From the NCBI RefSeq assembly GCF_002288635.1, contig NZ_NRSW01000001.1:3920988-3984987 (forward strand): 64,000 nucleotides of DNA, written 5' to 3'. Source of the stretch: Mucilaginibacter sp. MD40. GTDB lineage: Bacteria > Bacteroidota > Bacteroidia > Sphingobacteriales > Sphingobacteriaceae. Shown in pieces: positions 8,679-16,846 of the stretch. Made by a program: the position numbers and the translations under genes. How positions within the stretch are numbered: the first letter of the stretch is position 1; each line of letters opens with the position of its first letter. The notes under the pieces are model-generated. The model worked only from the letters and a program-made list of their open reading frames with translations. It had not been told where the DNA came from and ran no database searches.

Positions 8679-8850
8679 TCATGCTGAACTTGTTTCAGCA
8701 TCCCACATACCAATCTAACTACCCATATGAGACCTCGAAACAAGTTCGGGACCACGAAAGCATTTACAATAAACACATGCCATTCTTCCCTAACCACTCA
8801 CTGTTTTTTGCTCACTACTCGCCATTAACTATTCATCACTCACCAACTAA
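8679..8850. repeat. Intergenic repeats (GTCATGCTGAAC family, then CACTCACC words)
   Basis: The 351-base gap between leuS and the TonB receptor holds the leuS terminator, then a gtcatgctgaacttgtttc element. GAACTTGTTTC at 8686-8696 returns inverted as GAAACAAGTTC at 8737-8747. Next, 8791-8850 is made of the accactcac, gctcactactcgcc, atcactcacc word family that also occurs at 714-746, 893-930 and 21340-21385. The last hundred bases before 8954 hold the receptor's promoter region. Confidence 0.6.
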
Positions 8851-8953
8851 GTGTAACATATACATTACATCTCTAACAATTTTTTAATTTATGAGATTAG
8901 GCCTGTAACATTTTTGGCATTTTCGCCTCAAATTACCAAAACGCTCAAAACAC

Positions 8954-11509
8954 ATGAAACGAATACTTTTACTTATTATAGTAGTATGCAGTGCTATAAC
9001 AGCCCAGGCCCAGATACCAATGGGTGGCGGAGGCTCTGGCATAGTGGGCAAAATTTCCGGTACGGTTATCGATTCGATCACTAAAAAACCGGTAGATTAC
9101 GCTACCATCAGCATTTTTAAAAGCGGTGCTAAAACACCTATCAACGGTGTACTTACCGATTCTAAAGGTAATTTCCAGTTAAACGGCATCCGTACCGGTA
9201 AATACAAGATCACCATATCATTTATCGGCTACCCGGCTAAAACCTATGACCCGGTTGAAACCACCGCCGCTAAGCCTGATAACAATATGGGTACCATACT
9301 ACTTTCGCCCAGTGCAACTTCATTAAAAGAGGTACAGGTGGTAGGGCAGGCACCACTTATTGAGAACAGGATCGATAAAATTGTTTACAATGCCGAAAAA
9401 GACGTAACCTCAACCGGTGGTAACGCTACCGACGTATTGCAGAAAGTGCCGCTCGTATCCGTAGATATGAACGGTAACGTGGCCATCCGTGGCGACCAGA
9501 ACGTACGCGTTTTAATTAATGGCAAGCCATCAGGCGCTACTTCTGCCAGCTTAAGCGATGTATTGAAAACCATCCCTGCCGACCAGATCAAGAATATTGA
9601 GGTGGTAACTTCACCATCGGCCAAGTACGATGCGGAAGGTTCAGGTGGTATCATTAACATCATCACTAAAACCAAAAACGCGTCAGGCATAAGCGGCTCG
9701 GTTAGCGGTGGTGTAGGTACCCGTCAAAACAATGGTAACTTTAACCTCAACTACAACAAAAACAGGTTTAACTTTTCGGCTAACCTGGGTGGTAACCTTA
9801 CATGGCCGCAAACCATGACCACAGATTTCGACCAAACTATTGATAACGGAACCGTACACCAACGCAACTTCAACAATACAGCCAGCAGAACCAAACGCCA
9901 TGGAGCAAGAGGCACTTTTACTGCCGGTTACGAGTTCAACGGTTTCAACAGCATTAACAGTACCATTGCGGTAAACGATGGTGGTTTTAATACCAATGGC
10001 GGCGGTACATACAGCATCCAGGACTTTATCAACCCTTCCAAAAGCATACAGTACTTTGGTAACAGCACTAACCATAACAAATTCAGTGGTTTCGACTGGA
10101 ATATCGACTATACCCACAAATTTAAAAAAGAAGGCCACGAAATAATTATTTCAGGTCAGTGGAGCCATAGCATCATTAAAACAGATTACAACAGCTTATT
10201 TACCGCAAGGCAGCCAAACCAGGCCGGCAATAACGATGGTAAAAACAATGAGTATACCGCCCAGGCAGACTATACCTTGCCTATAAGCAAAGTGCTTAAA
10301 CTGGAAGCCGGTGGTAAAACCATTCAGAGGCGCATCAACAGCGTTTACAACATTTACGATGTTGACGCTGCAGGCAACAACCCCATCCTGGATACCGAAA
10401 ACTCAAACCTGTATGACTATACGCAAAACGTGTATGCAGGCTATGGTGTATTTACCATTACATTGCCTAAGAACTATTCTATCCTGAGTGGTTTCCGTTA
10501 CGAGAATACCCAAATTACCGGTGACCCTCAAACACCTTATGCAAGCGGCGCTAACCAGCAGGTATTAAATCCGTTTAGTGCTAATTATAACACTTATATC
10601 CCAAGTTTAACCATACAGAAAACTCTTGGTTCAAATACATTTAAACTGTCATACAGCAAACGTATACAGCGCCCGAGCCTGCAGGTGTTAAACCCTTTCA
10701 TCAACAGGGCTAATATCCAGGCACAATCGGTAGGTAACCCTAACCTGGCACCTGAGGTTTCACAAACTGTTGAGTTGAATTACAACACGTTTATTAAATC
10801 GTCCGTGTTAAACTTCTCGGTTTACTACAAGAGAACCAGCGACCTTATTGAAGGTATAGCTGTGCCTATCACGGAGCTGGTTGGCGACAGCACCGTTACC
10901 GGTACCCGTACAGTGCAAAATAACGTAGCCATTAACAAATCTGTAGGTGCAAGCTTCTTTGGTTCTGTTAACCCTATTAAGCCATTAACCATACGTGGTA
11001 GCGTTAACGTGTTTACCTATAACCCAACAGTGTATGCGCAGTATGCCAACTTCATTAACCCCGACGCGCTTAAAACACGTCTACAGTACACCATGTTTGG
11101 CAGCGCTACTTTAAACTTACCTAAGGATATCATCTTTGAAGCGTTTGGTTTCATTAACTCGGCTCGCCGTACCATACAGGGTACCAGCCCTTCATTTGGT
11201 ATTTACGCGTTTGGTTTAAAGAAACAGTTTATGAACAAAAAGGCTTCGCTTGGTTTCAATACCGTACAGCCATTCGCGGTTAACAAAGCCTTTAACCAGA
11301 ATATATCAAGCCCGGGCTTCAGCCAGGTAAGCCGTACACAGTTTCCGTTCCAATCGTTCGGTTTAACGTTTAGCTACAGTTTCGGTAAGATCAGCTTTAA
11401 ACCGGCTAACCCGATGCAAAAGAAAAAAGGAGTTAACAACGACGACCAGATCCAGGGCGGCGACCAGCAAGGTGGCGGCATGGGCGGCGGCGCGGCAGGT
11501 GGCCGATAA
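8954..11509 (+). CDS. TonB-dependent outer membrane receptor (paralogue)
   Basis: The 851-residue protein has a signal peptide (ending AQAQI), a CarboxypepD_reg-like domain at about 35-115 (GTVIDSITKKPVDYATISI, GIRTGKYKITISFIGYP), a plug (ATDVLQKVPLVSVDMNGNVA, IKNIEVVTSPSAKYDAEGSG) and an outer-membrane barrel with SYSKRIQRPSLQVLNPF and a final LTFSYSFGK strand. After the last strand there is a Gly/Gln-rich tail (GGDQQGGGMGGGAAGGR) that is probably exposed or flexible. It belongs to the same subfamily as the receptor at 2416-4848. No SusD-like gene is beside it; the ligand is unknown. A strong terminator follows 20 bases after the stop. Confidence 0.9.
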   Translation: MKRILLLIIVVCSAITAQAQIPMGGGGSGIVGKISGTVIDSITKKPVDYATISIFKSGAKTPINGVLTDSKGNFQLNGIRTGKYKITISFIGYPAKTYDPVETTAAKPDNNMGTILLSPSATSLKEVQVVGQAPLIENRIDKIVYNAEKDVTSTGGNATDVLQKVPLVSVDMNGNVAIRGDQNVRVLINGKPSGATSASLSDVLKTIPADQIKNIEVVTSPSAKYDAEGSGGIINIITKTKNASGISGSVSGGVGTRQNNGNFNLNYNKNRFNFSANLGGNLTWPQTMTTDFDQTIDNGTVHQRNFNNTASRTKRHGARGTFTAGYEFNGFNSINSTIAVNDGGFNTNGGGTYSIQDFINPSKSIQYFGNSTNHNKFSGFDWNIDYTHKFKKEGHEIIISGQWSHSIIKTDYNSLFTARQPNQAGNNDGKNNEYTAQADYTLPISKVLKLEAGGKTIQRRINSVYNIYDVDAAGNNPILDTENSNLYDYTQNVYAGYGVFTITLPKNYSILSGFRYENTQITGDPQTPYASGANQQVLNPFSANYNTYIPSLTIQKTLGSNTFKLSYSKRIQRPSLQVLNPFINRANIQAQSVGNPNLAPEVSQTVELNYNTFIKSSVLNFSVYYKRTSDLIEGIAVPITELVGDSTVTGTRTVQNNVAINKSVGASFFGSVNPIKPLTIRGSVNVFTYNPTVYAQYANFINPDALKTRLQYTMFGSATLNLPKDIIFEAFGFINSARRTIQGTSPSFGIYAFGLKKQFMNKKASLGFNTVQPFAVNKAFNQNISSPGFSQVSRTQFPFQSFGLTFSYSFGKISFKPANPMQKKKGVNNDDQIQGGDQQGGGMGGGAAGGR

Positions 11510-11529
11510 TAGTATTACCCACATATCAA

Positions 11530-11568
11530 CAAGAAAGCCTCTCCAATTTGGAGAGGCTTTCTTGTTTT
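11530..11568 (+). terminator. Terminator after the TonB receptor gene
   Basis: Perfect 15-base arms CAAGAAAGCCTCTCC (11530-11544) and GGAGAGGCTTTCTTG (11550-11564) enclose a 5-base loop and are followed by TTTT. Confidence 0.9.
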
Positions 11569-11642
11569 AAGACAACTAAGACTTTATGAATTATTACGGT
11601 TGCATGTGCAATTTACACCCAAATAAACTGCTGGTTATAAAA

Positions 11643-11667
11643 GAGATTGCTTCGTTCCTGCAATGAC
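11643..11667. repeat. Half copy of the GTCATTGCGAG element
   Basis: agattgcttcg followed by ttcctgcaatgacg is an inverted half copy of the element seen complete at 63890-63982. It sits between two terminators of convergent genes. Confidence 0.5.
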
Positions 11668-11700
11668 GCGGTAGTACAAGCGTAATTTATTATGTCCAAC

Positions 11701-11732
11701 AAAAAGCCCTCTGAAGAAATTCAGAGGGCTTT
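11701..11732 (-). terminator. eno terminator
   Basis: Perfect 13-base arms AAAGCCCTCTGAA (11703-11715) and TTCAGAGGGCTTT (11720-11732) lie just after the eno stop on the minus strand, where a T run follows the stem. Confidence 0.9.
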
Positions 11733-11754
11733 ATATCATCAATCTCCTAAGAGA

Positions 11755-13056
11755 TTATTTTCTGTTTTTAACGTATTTGAAGTTTTTGCCGATAAAACGT
11801 GCGTTCTCGCCTAATTCTTCTTCTATACGTAGTAACTGGTTGTATTTAGCGATCCTGTCTGAACGTGATGCTGAACCGGTTTTGATCTGGCCGCAGTTAA
11901 GGGCAACAGCGAGGTCGGCTATAGTAGCGTCTTCGGTTTCACCTGAACGGTGACTCATTACAGAAGTATAGCTGTGAGTTTGCGCCAGGCTAACCGCGTT
12001 GATAGTTTCGGTTAACGAACCAATTTGGTTTACCTTAACCAGGATAGAGTTTGCAGTGTTAGCATCAATACCTTGTTGTAAACGTTTTACGTTGGTTACA
12101 AACAAATCATCACCTACTAACTGTACTTTGTCACCAATTTTATCAGTAAGCATTTTCCAGCCTTCCCAATCGTCTTCAGCCATACCGTCTTCGATAGAGA
12201 TGATAGGGTATTTAGCTGCTAATTCGGCAAGGTAATCTGCTTGTTCAGCGCTGGTACGAATGGCACCTTTATCGCCTTCAAATTTTGTATAGTCGTATTT
12301 ACCGTCTTTGTAGAACTCAGACGCAGCACAGTCAAACGCCAGGAATATATCAACACCCGGTTTGTAGCCTGCTTTTTCAATAGCTTTCAGGATGGTTTCA
12401 ACACCATCTTCGGTACCTTCGAAAGTTGGCGCGAAACCACCTTCGTCACCTACCGCTGTTGATAAACCACGGTCGTGAAGGATCTTTTTAAGGTTGTGGA
12501 AAACCTCTGTACCCCAACGCAATGCTTCAGAGAAAGAAGAAGCACCTGCCGGCATGATCATGAACTCCTGGAAAGCGATAGGCGCGTCAGAGTGCGAACC
12601 ACCGTTAACAATGTTCATCATCGGGATAGGTAGCGTATTTGCGTTTACACCACCAATGTAGCGGTATAAAGGCTGGCGGCTTTCCTGCGCGGCAGCTTTA
12701 GCAACTGCTAAAGATACACCCAGGATAGCGTTTGCACCCAGGTTACCTTTGTTTTCGGTACCATCTAATTTGATCATCAGGCTGTCGATAGCGTTTTGTT
12801 CAAACACATCAACACCTCTTAGTTCAGGGGCTATTTTCTCGTTCACATTTTCAACGGCTTTTAAAACGCCTTTGCCCATGTAAACAGCTTTATCATTATC
12901 GCGAAGCTCAACAGCCTCATGCACACCTGTTGATGCACCAGATGGTACAGCAGCACGGCCAAGGGCACCGTTCTCGGTTAAAACATCTACCTCTATTGTA
13001 GGGTTACCGCGCGAATCAAGTATCTGGCGCGCATGAACATCAATTATCAAGCTCAT
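11755..13056 (-). CDS. eno: Enolase (phosphopyruvate hydratase)
   Basis: The 433-residue cytoplasmic enzyme converts 2-phosphoglycerate to phosphoenolpyruvate in glycolysis. The N-terminal ARQILDSRGNPTIEVDV, the AVPSGASTGVHEA loop, the VGDEGGFAP segment, the metal ligands in LAFDCAASEF and SIEDGMAEDDW, VGDDLFVTN, and the C-terminal SHRSGETEDATIADLAV and IKTGSASRSDR all match the family. Full length, single gene, with its own terminator. Upstream (13113-13124, minus strand) a TTGATTTTGCG stretch may be its -7 region. Confidence 0.98.
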   Translation of the reverse strand: MSLIIDVHARQILDSRGNPTIEVDVLTENGALGRAAVPSGASTGVHEAVELRDNDKAVYMGKGVLKAVENVNEKIAPELRGVDVFEQNAIDSLMIKLDGTENKGNLGANAILGVSLAVAKAAAQESRQPLYRYIGGVNANTLPIPMMNIVNGGSHSDAPIAFQEFMIMPAGASSFSEALRWGTEVFHNLKKILHDRGLSTAVGDEGGFAPTFEGTEDGVETILKAIEKAGYKPGVDIFLAFDCAASEFYKDGKYDYTKFEGDKGAIRTSAEQADYLAELAAKYPIISIEDGMAEDDWEGWKMLTDKIGDKVQLVGDDLFVTNVKRLQQGIDANTANSILVKVNQIGSLTETINAVSLAQTHSYTSVMSHRSGETEDATIADLAVALNCGQIKTGSASRSDRIAKYNQLLRIEEELGENARFIGKNFKYVKNRK

Positions 13057-13160
13057 AATTTGTTATCGTAATTTTTTTGAATTTACTATAGTAAGTTGGT
13101 CGGCTAAGTTAAGCGCAAAATCAAGAAATAGCAACCAAAATTTACATTTGTAACAATTAC

Positions 13161-13898
13161 TTAATCTGAAGTGGTAGGCAAGTGCTCGCGCTCTGCACTG
13201 TTTTTACGATTAATACGGTACATTAATGTAACCATCATGTTATTTTTCGCGCTGCTGGTAGTGGTGGTGTAATTTCGCTGGTTGATCCAGCCGGCCTGTA
13301 CTATCCATTTTTTATCAAACTGGTAACCTAAAGCAGCCGATACACGATTGCGCTCAAAATTTGGTGTTTTATTGGTGAAAAAGATCTCATCAAATACAGA
13401 AATAAACCAGGTTTTAGCTACGATCTTAACGTTGTTTAAAGGTATAAACATATTAAGCCTGTAACGGAAGCGGTTGCGATAGTTGCCGTCAAGCCAGCGT
13501 TGCTCTACACGGTAACGGTGCTCAAACTTTAGTGGGGTAAGAAACTGGTTAATGGTCATTTGTTCCCAAACCCTAAACTCGTTAACAGTTGGGCCATCGG
13601 CAATATCAAGATAGTTATAGGTGTGATAAGTACCGGTACCTAATAGGGCGATAAAATTTTTGTCGATATCGTAACTTACACCTGCTTTGGCCTCATAATA
13701 TTGAAACTGACCGAAGGCAGCGCCATTGGTACGCATCTGAAATTCGGAATAACCTCCCCAGCGATGTGCGCTATCTCCGGGCATTACAACAGTGGCAATG
13801 CCCCAGGTACCTAATTTGGAATCCTGCGCTTTAGCAAAAAGCGAGCTGAATATGAAGAAGGAAGTTATAGCGACAATCCTAAAGGCATTTTTTAACAT
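13161..13898 (-). CDS. DUF2490 outer membrane-associated protein
   Basis: The 245-residue protein has a signal peptide (MLKNAFRIVAITSFF to AKAQ) and then the DUF2490 pattern: GTWGIATVV, WGGYSEFQMRTNG, FEHRYRVEQRW, FRYRLNMFIPL, ISVFDEIFF and a closing VTLMYRINR strand. DUF2490 proteins are predicted outer membrane beta-barrels of unknown role. A TTG start at 13922 would add eight residues, but that TTG lies inside the TAGATTTGC promoter box (13919-13927), so the ATG at 13898 is the better start. Its downstream neighbour on the same strand is eno, separated by 104 bases. Confidence 0.8.
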   Translation of the reverse strand: MLKNAFRIVAITSFFIFSSLFAKAQDSKLGTWGIATVVMPGDSAHRWGGYSEFQMRTNGAAFGQFQYYEAKAGVSYDIDKNFIALLGTGTYHTYNYLDIADGPTVNEFRVWEQMTINQFLTPLKFEHRYRVEQRWLDGNYRNRFRYRLNMFIPLNNVKIVAKTWFISVFDEIFFTNKTPNFERNRVSAALGYQFDKKWIVQAGWINQRNYTTTTSSAKNNMMVTLMYRINRKNSAEREHLPTTSD

Positions 13899-13918
13899 TA
13901 TCTTAATATTTTGATAAT

Positions 13919-13927
13919 GCAAATCTA
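13919..13927 (-). promoter_or_regulatory. Candidate -7 element for the DUF2490 gene
   Basis: TAGATTTGC on the minus strand is an exact TAnnTTTG match, 20 bases before the chosen ATG. A -33 TTG is not obvious. Confidence 0.5.
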
Positions 13928-14029
13928 TTTCCTTAATGTTACTAAGATGTTAAATAGACAATGCTTAATATTAAATTTATGTTAAGAAATAATCTCGAAG
14001 GATTGGCTTAAAAGCTTAGTTAAAACATA

Positions 14030-14075
14030 AAAACGTGTGAGGCCCACACTGGAAAGTGCGAGCCTCATGCGTTTT
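14030..14075 (-). terminator. Terminator after the ABC exporter pair
   Basis: Arms AAAACGTGTGAGGC (14030-14043) and GCCTCATGCGTTTT (14062-14075) pair with two mismatches; an inner CACT/AGTG stem extends the hairpin. It lies downstream of the permease gene on the minus strand. Confidence 0.7.
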
Positions 14076-14081
14076 GACTTA

Positions 14082-14118
14082 TAATTCTTGATTCTTGTAT
14101 CTTGATTCTTTGCTCTCT
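14082..14118. repeat. ATTCTTGATTCTTG intergenic repeat
   Basis: Quasi-repeated words attcttgattcttg, tatcttgattcttt form a short stretch next to the terminator. It is the inverted form of the word family found in frame within leuS at 6530-6563. Confidence 0.6.
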
Positions 14119-14124
14119 AAAAAA

Positions 14125-15246
14125 CTATTCCCACTTAAAAGTCTTTACCGCTACAGCATAAACCCCTATGCCCCATAGCAGCAAAATGAAAAGCTGATGA
14201 GTAACATCGCCTAAGCCCGCCCCTTCAAAAGCCACTTTACGCATGGCATCATTAAGGTGTGTAAGTGGTAACACCCTGCTAATATGTTGCAGCCAAACCG
14301 GGAATGCGCTTACCGAAAAGAAAGTACCCGAAAGCAGGAACTGCGGCATGGTCACAATATTGGATATAGGCGGTATAGAACTTTCGTTTTTGGCCAGGCC
14401 TGATATGGTAAAGCCGAAGCCCATAAATATGATGAGCCCAATAGTACACAGCACCAGCATATTAAGCACGGTAACAACCCCGTGTATTAATGTAAAGCCA
14501 AATACAAAATGCCCAATCACAATAATAAACAAAGCACCAAGCAAAGCAAATACTACACGGGCTATGGCTTCGCCCAGTACAATGCTTGAACGTTTAACAG
14601 GGGTAGCGAAAAACCTTTTAATTACCAGTGTAATGCGCAAGCTCAGGAATACGAAGGCCGTACCAAATACCCCGCTACTCAGTAAAGAGAAGCCCAACTG
14701 ACCAGGCAATATAAAGTCGATGTATTTATATTCACGACCGGTTACAACGGTTTCTTTCAGGTCAACGGCGTTAGGTATAGGTATGCCTGAAATTTGCTGT
14801 ATACGCTTAAACTGTTCCGACTGTATACGGTAAAATATATTATTAAGCACAGATTTTAATACGCCCCCTTTATCTCCAGATGCATGGCTATACTGTACGT
14901 TTACCTGCATAGGCTTCATGGGTACCATCGGTTTCAGATCAATAATAGCGTCGATGGTTCCCTTGGCCAGGTTCTTTTGCATTTCATCTGGCGTTTCATC
15001 CTTAATAAGCTTTATGATCTTATTTTGGGCCAAAACTTTGTAAATAGGATTAAGCGTATCGCAGCCTTTGGCTACGCCAACATCAACACTCATGCCGCCG
15101 CCACCTATATTAGCGAACACGACAATAAAGATGAGTGGAAAAGCCAGACTAAACACCACTGCAGACGGGCTGCGGAGAATGGAGCGGAAACTTGCCCTGG
15201 CAATGGCAAGCGTAGCACGTGTATTACTGTATTTTGTACTATTCAT
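14125..15246 (-). CDS. ABC-2 type transporter permease
   Basis: The 373-residue membrane protein has one N-terminal helix (about 27-47), a large extracytoplasmic domain (about 50-180) and five more helices toward the C-terminus, the layout of ABC-2 (YhhJ/CcmB-like) exporter permeases. The segment LSGTFFSVSAFPVWLQHISRVLPLTHLNDAMR is typical of the family just before the last helix. It follows the ATPase gene (15330-16094) on the same strand by 83 bases, and the two very likely form one exporter, for example of a lipid, antibiotic or polysaccharide. The substrate is unknown. Confidence 0.88.
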   Translation of the reverse strand: MNSTKYSNTRATLAIARASFRSILRSPSAVVFSLAFPLIFIVVFANIGGGGMSVDVGVAKGCDTLNPIYKVLAQNKIIKLIKDETPDEMQKNLAKGTIDAIIDLKPMVPMKPMQVNVQYSHASGDKGGVLKSVLNNIFYRIQSEQFKRIQQISGIPIPNAVDLKETVVTGREYKYIDFILPGQLGFSLLSSGVFGTAFVFLSLRITLVIKRFFATPVKRSSIVLGEAIARVVFALLGALFIIVIGHFVFGFTLIHGVVTVLNMLVLCTIGLIIFMGFGFTISGLAKNESSIPPISNIVTMPQFLLSGTFFSVSAFPVWLQHISRVLPLTHLNDAMRKVAFEGAGLGDVTHQLFILLLWGIGVYAVAVKTFKWE

Positions 15247-15329
15247 TGGGTCATTCAGTCATTGTGAAGTGTTGGTATTAATATAAGAGACTGCTAACTG
15301 CAAACTCATACTTGCCGACTATCAGAAGG

Positions 15330-16094
15330 CTATGCTTCGCGCCATTCCTTCCCGGTCAGGTTAATAAATACATCCTCTAGGTTTGCAGCCTTTACCTGCT
15401 TTTTACGTTCAAAGCCTTTGGCCACCAGTTCGTCAATAAAATGATCGGGCGTATCAATACCGATGATATGTCCGCCATCAACAAAGGCTACACGGTCGCA
15501 AAGTACTTCGGCCTCATCCATGTAATGGGTAGTGATCACCACGGTTGTCCCGTGGTCGCGTATCTCGCGTATCAGGTCCCACAGGTTACGGCGCGCCTGG
15601 GGGTCGAGGCCGGTGGTGGGCTCATCCAAAAATATAATGCGTGGATTATTAATAAGCGTAGTGGCAATAGAAAAGCGTTGCTTTTGCCCGCCGGACAGGT
15701 CTTTGAACTTCGCTTTGCCTTTATCAGTAAGCGCTACCTTTTCCAGCATTTCGGTTGGCGTTTTGTTGACACCATAGAGGCCCGAAAATAGCACAATAAG
15801 TTCTGATAGGTTAAGATTAGGGTAATAACCTGCTGCCTGTAGTTGCACACCTATACGCTTTTTGATCTCATCGGCGTTATTATCGATATTAAATCCGTCT
15901 ACAATAACTTCTCCCGAGGTTTTTTCTCGCAGGGTTTCTATGATCTCCAGCGTGGTGGTTTTGCCGGCACCATTAGGGCCAAGCAAGCCGAATATCTCAC
16001 CCTCATATACCTCAAAGCTCAAGCCCTTAACAGCCTCAAAATCACCATAGTTTTTCACCAGGTTTTTAACCGTGATAATTGGTTGGTTTGCCAT
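15330..16094 (-). CDS. ABC transporter ATP-binding protein
   Basis: The 254-residue cytoplasmic ATPase has Walker A GPNGAGKTT near residue 39, a Q-loop region, signature LSGGQKQRFS near 134, Walker B IIFLDEPTTGLDPQARR near 154, and the H-loop VVITTHYMDEAEVLCDR near 187. This pattern is that of exporter ATPases of the DrrA/NatA/CcmA type. It is first in a two-gene unit with the ABC-2 permease. No regulator is adjacent. Start ATG at 16094. Confidence 0.93.
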   Translation of the reverse strand: MANQPIITVKNLVKNYGDFEAVKGLSFEVYEGEIFGLLGPNGAGKTTTLEIIETLREKTSGEVIVDGFNIDNNADEIKKRIGVQLQAAGYYPNLNLSELIVLFSGLYGVNKTPTEMLEKVALTDKGKAKFKDLSGGQKQRFSIATTLINNPRIIFLDEPTTGLDPQARRNLWDLIREIRDHGTTVVITTHYMDEAEVLCDRVAFVDGGHIIGIDTPDHFIDELVAKGFERKKQVKAANLEDVFINLTGKEWREA

Positions 16095-16235
16095 ATGTAA
16101 ATATGCATTCTATTTTACAAAAATACGGCAGGTATTACATTGGATTTGCATTAAAAATCGGTTAGAAAATACGAGGCAGATGACCATGCGATCTATTGGA
16201 AAAAAAATAAAATGATCAGAATGAAAAAGCGGGTA

Positions 16236-16448
16236 TTATTTCCCGCCCTTTTTTAATTCGCTTTCTGATTTAAGTACTTTGCCACCATCATCCTGCTTTA
16301 TTTCATAAGCAGGCTCATCCTTTGTTGCCTTGCGGGTTATTTTTGAACCCTTTATGGTTTTAGTAGTGGTGGAAGTATGCTTCTTTTCAATTTTACCTTC
16401 AGCTTCTGATGAGCCCCATTTCCAGTGTACGGTATCGCCTTTTTTCAT
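16236..16448 (-). CDS. DUF2945 (hypervirulence-associated TUDOR domain) small protein
   Basis: The 70-residue basic protein begins KKGDTVHWKWGSSEAEGKIEK and continues with the lysine-rich IKGSKITRKATKDEPAYEIKQ and a closing KSESELKK. This is the DUF2945/HVA1 small beta-barrel pattern. The role is unknown. It stands alone with a 141-base gap to the ABC operon. Confidence 0.8.
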   Translation of the reverse strand: MKKGDTVHWKWGSSEAEGKIEKKHTSTTTKTIKGSKITRKATKDEPAYEIKQDDGGKVLKSESELKKGGK

Positions 16449-16495
16449 AACAGATGTTTAACACTATCTAAGCAATAGGCCTGCCAAACCGTTAA

Positions 16496-16594
16496 TTAAA
16501 ATATATGGCGACCAATAAGGCCTATAAAGGTGATCCCCTGTGTTATCAGGCCTAAAATGGTAGTAAAAGTAATAGTTGTAAATAGCGTTATCAT
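16496..16594 (-). CDS. Possible 32-residue membrane peptide
   Basis: The minus strand encodes MITLFTTITFTTILG, then LITQGITFIGLIGRHIF, from ATG 16594 to a TAA at 16496. The whole peptide is one hydrophobic helix with few charges. About 30 bases upstream the minus strand reads gatacaattttgtg, which loosely fits a -7 box. Codon content is too short to judge, and chance is possible. It lies between the DUF2945 gene and the repeat at 16755. Confidence 0.35.
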   Translation of the reverse strand: MITLFTTITFTTILGLITQGITFIGLIGRHIF

Positions 16595-16754
16595 AGCAAT
16601 TGAGTTTTGTTTACAACACAAAATTGTATCAAAACCAGTCCCCAGCGTTAGTACTATTAGGCAAACAGGGCTAAAATGTCGGTAAAAGTATTAGCCGGGC
16701 AACTAAGTAAAGCAGTTTAGGCGGTGGGTATTTCACCGACGAATGAGCGCAAAG

Positions 16755-16815
16755 TTGACTCACCCTGTCTACGCTACGCTCGACCATCCTCTCTGCTGCA
16801 AGCAGAAAAGTGGGT
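16755..16815. repeat. GTTGACTCACCC intergenic element
   Basis: The 398-base gap upstream of the DUF2945 gene and past the end of the MutS-like gene carries the small hydrophobic ORF and this element: ttgactcaccc, tacgctacgctcgacc, ctctctgctgc. The same three blocks occur at 37317-37445, where the element is an inverted pair. Nothing else was recognised in 16600-16750. Confidence 0.6.
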
Positions 16816-16846
16816 ATGAGAAGTTTTATATACGTCTTTCGCGCTA

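Noticed and set aside
9683..10138. 151-codon minus-strand ORF inside the TonB receptor gene
   Set aside because: Antisense to a clear beta-barrel coding sequence.
2416..11509. TonB receptors considered as SusC of a polysaccharide utilisation locus
   Set aside because: No SusD-like gene adjoins either receptor and both are of the smaller outer-membrane-protein type, not SusC.
14243..14701. 152-codon plus-strand ORF opposite the ABC permease
   Set aside because: Shadow of the permease gene with no recognisable domain.
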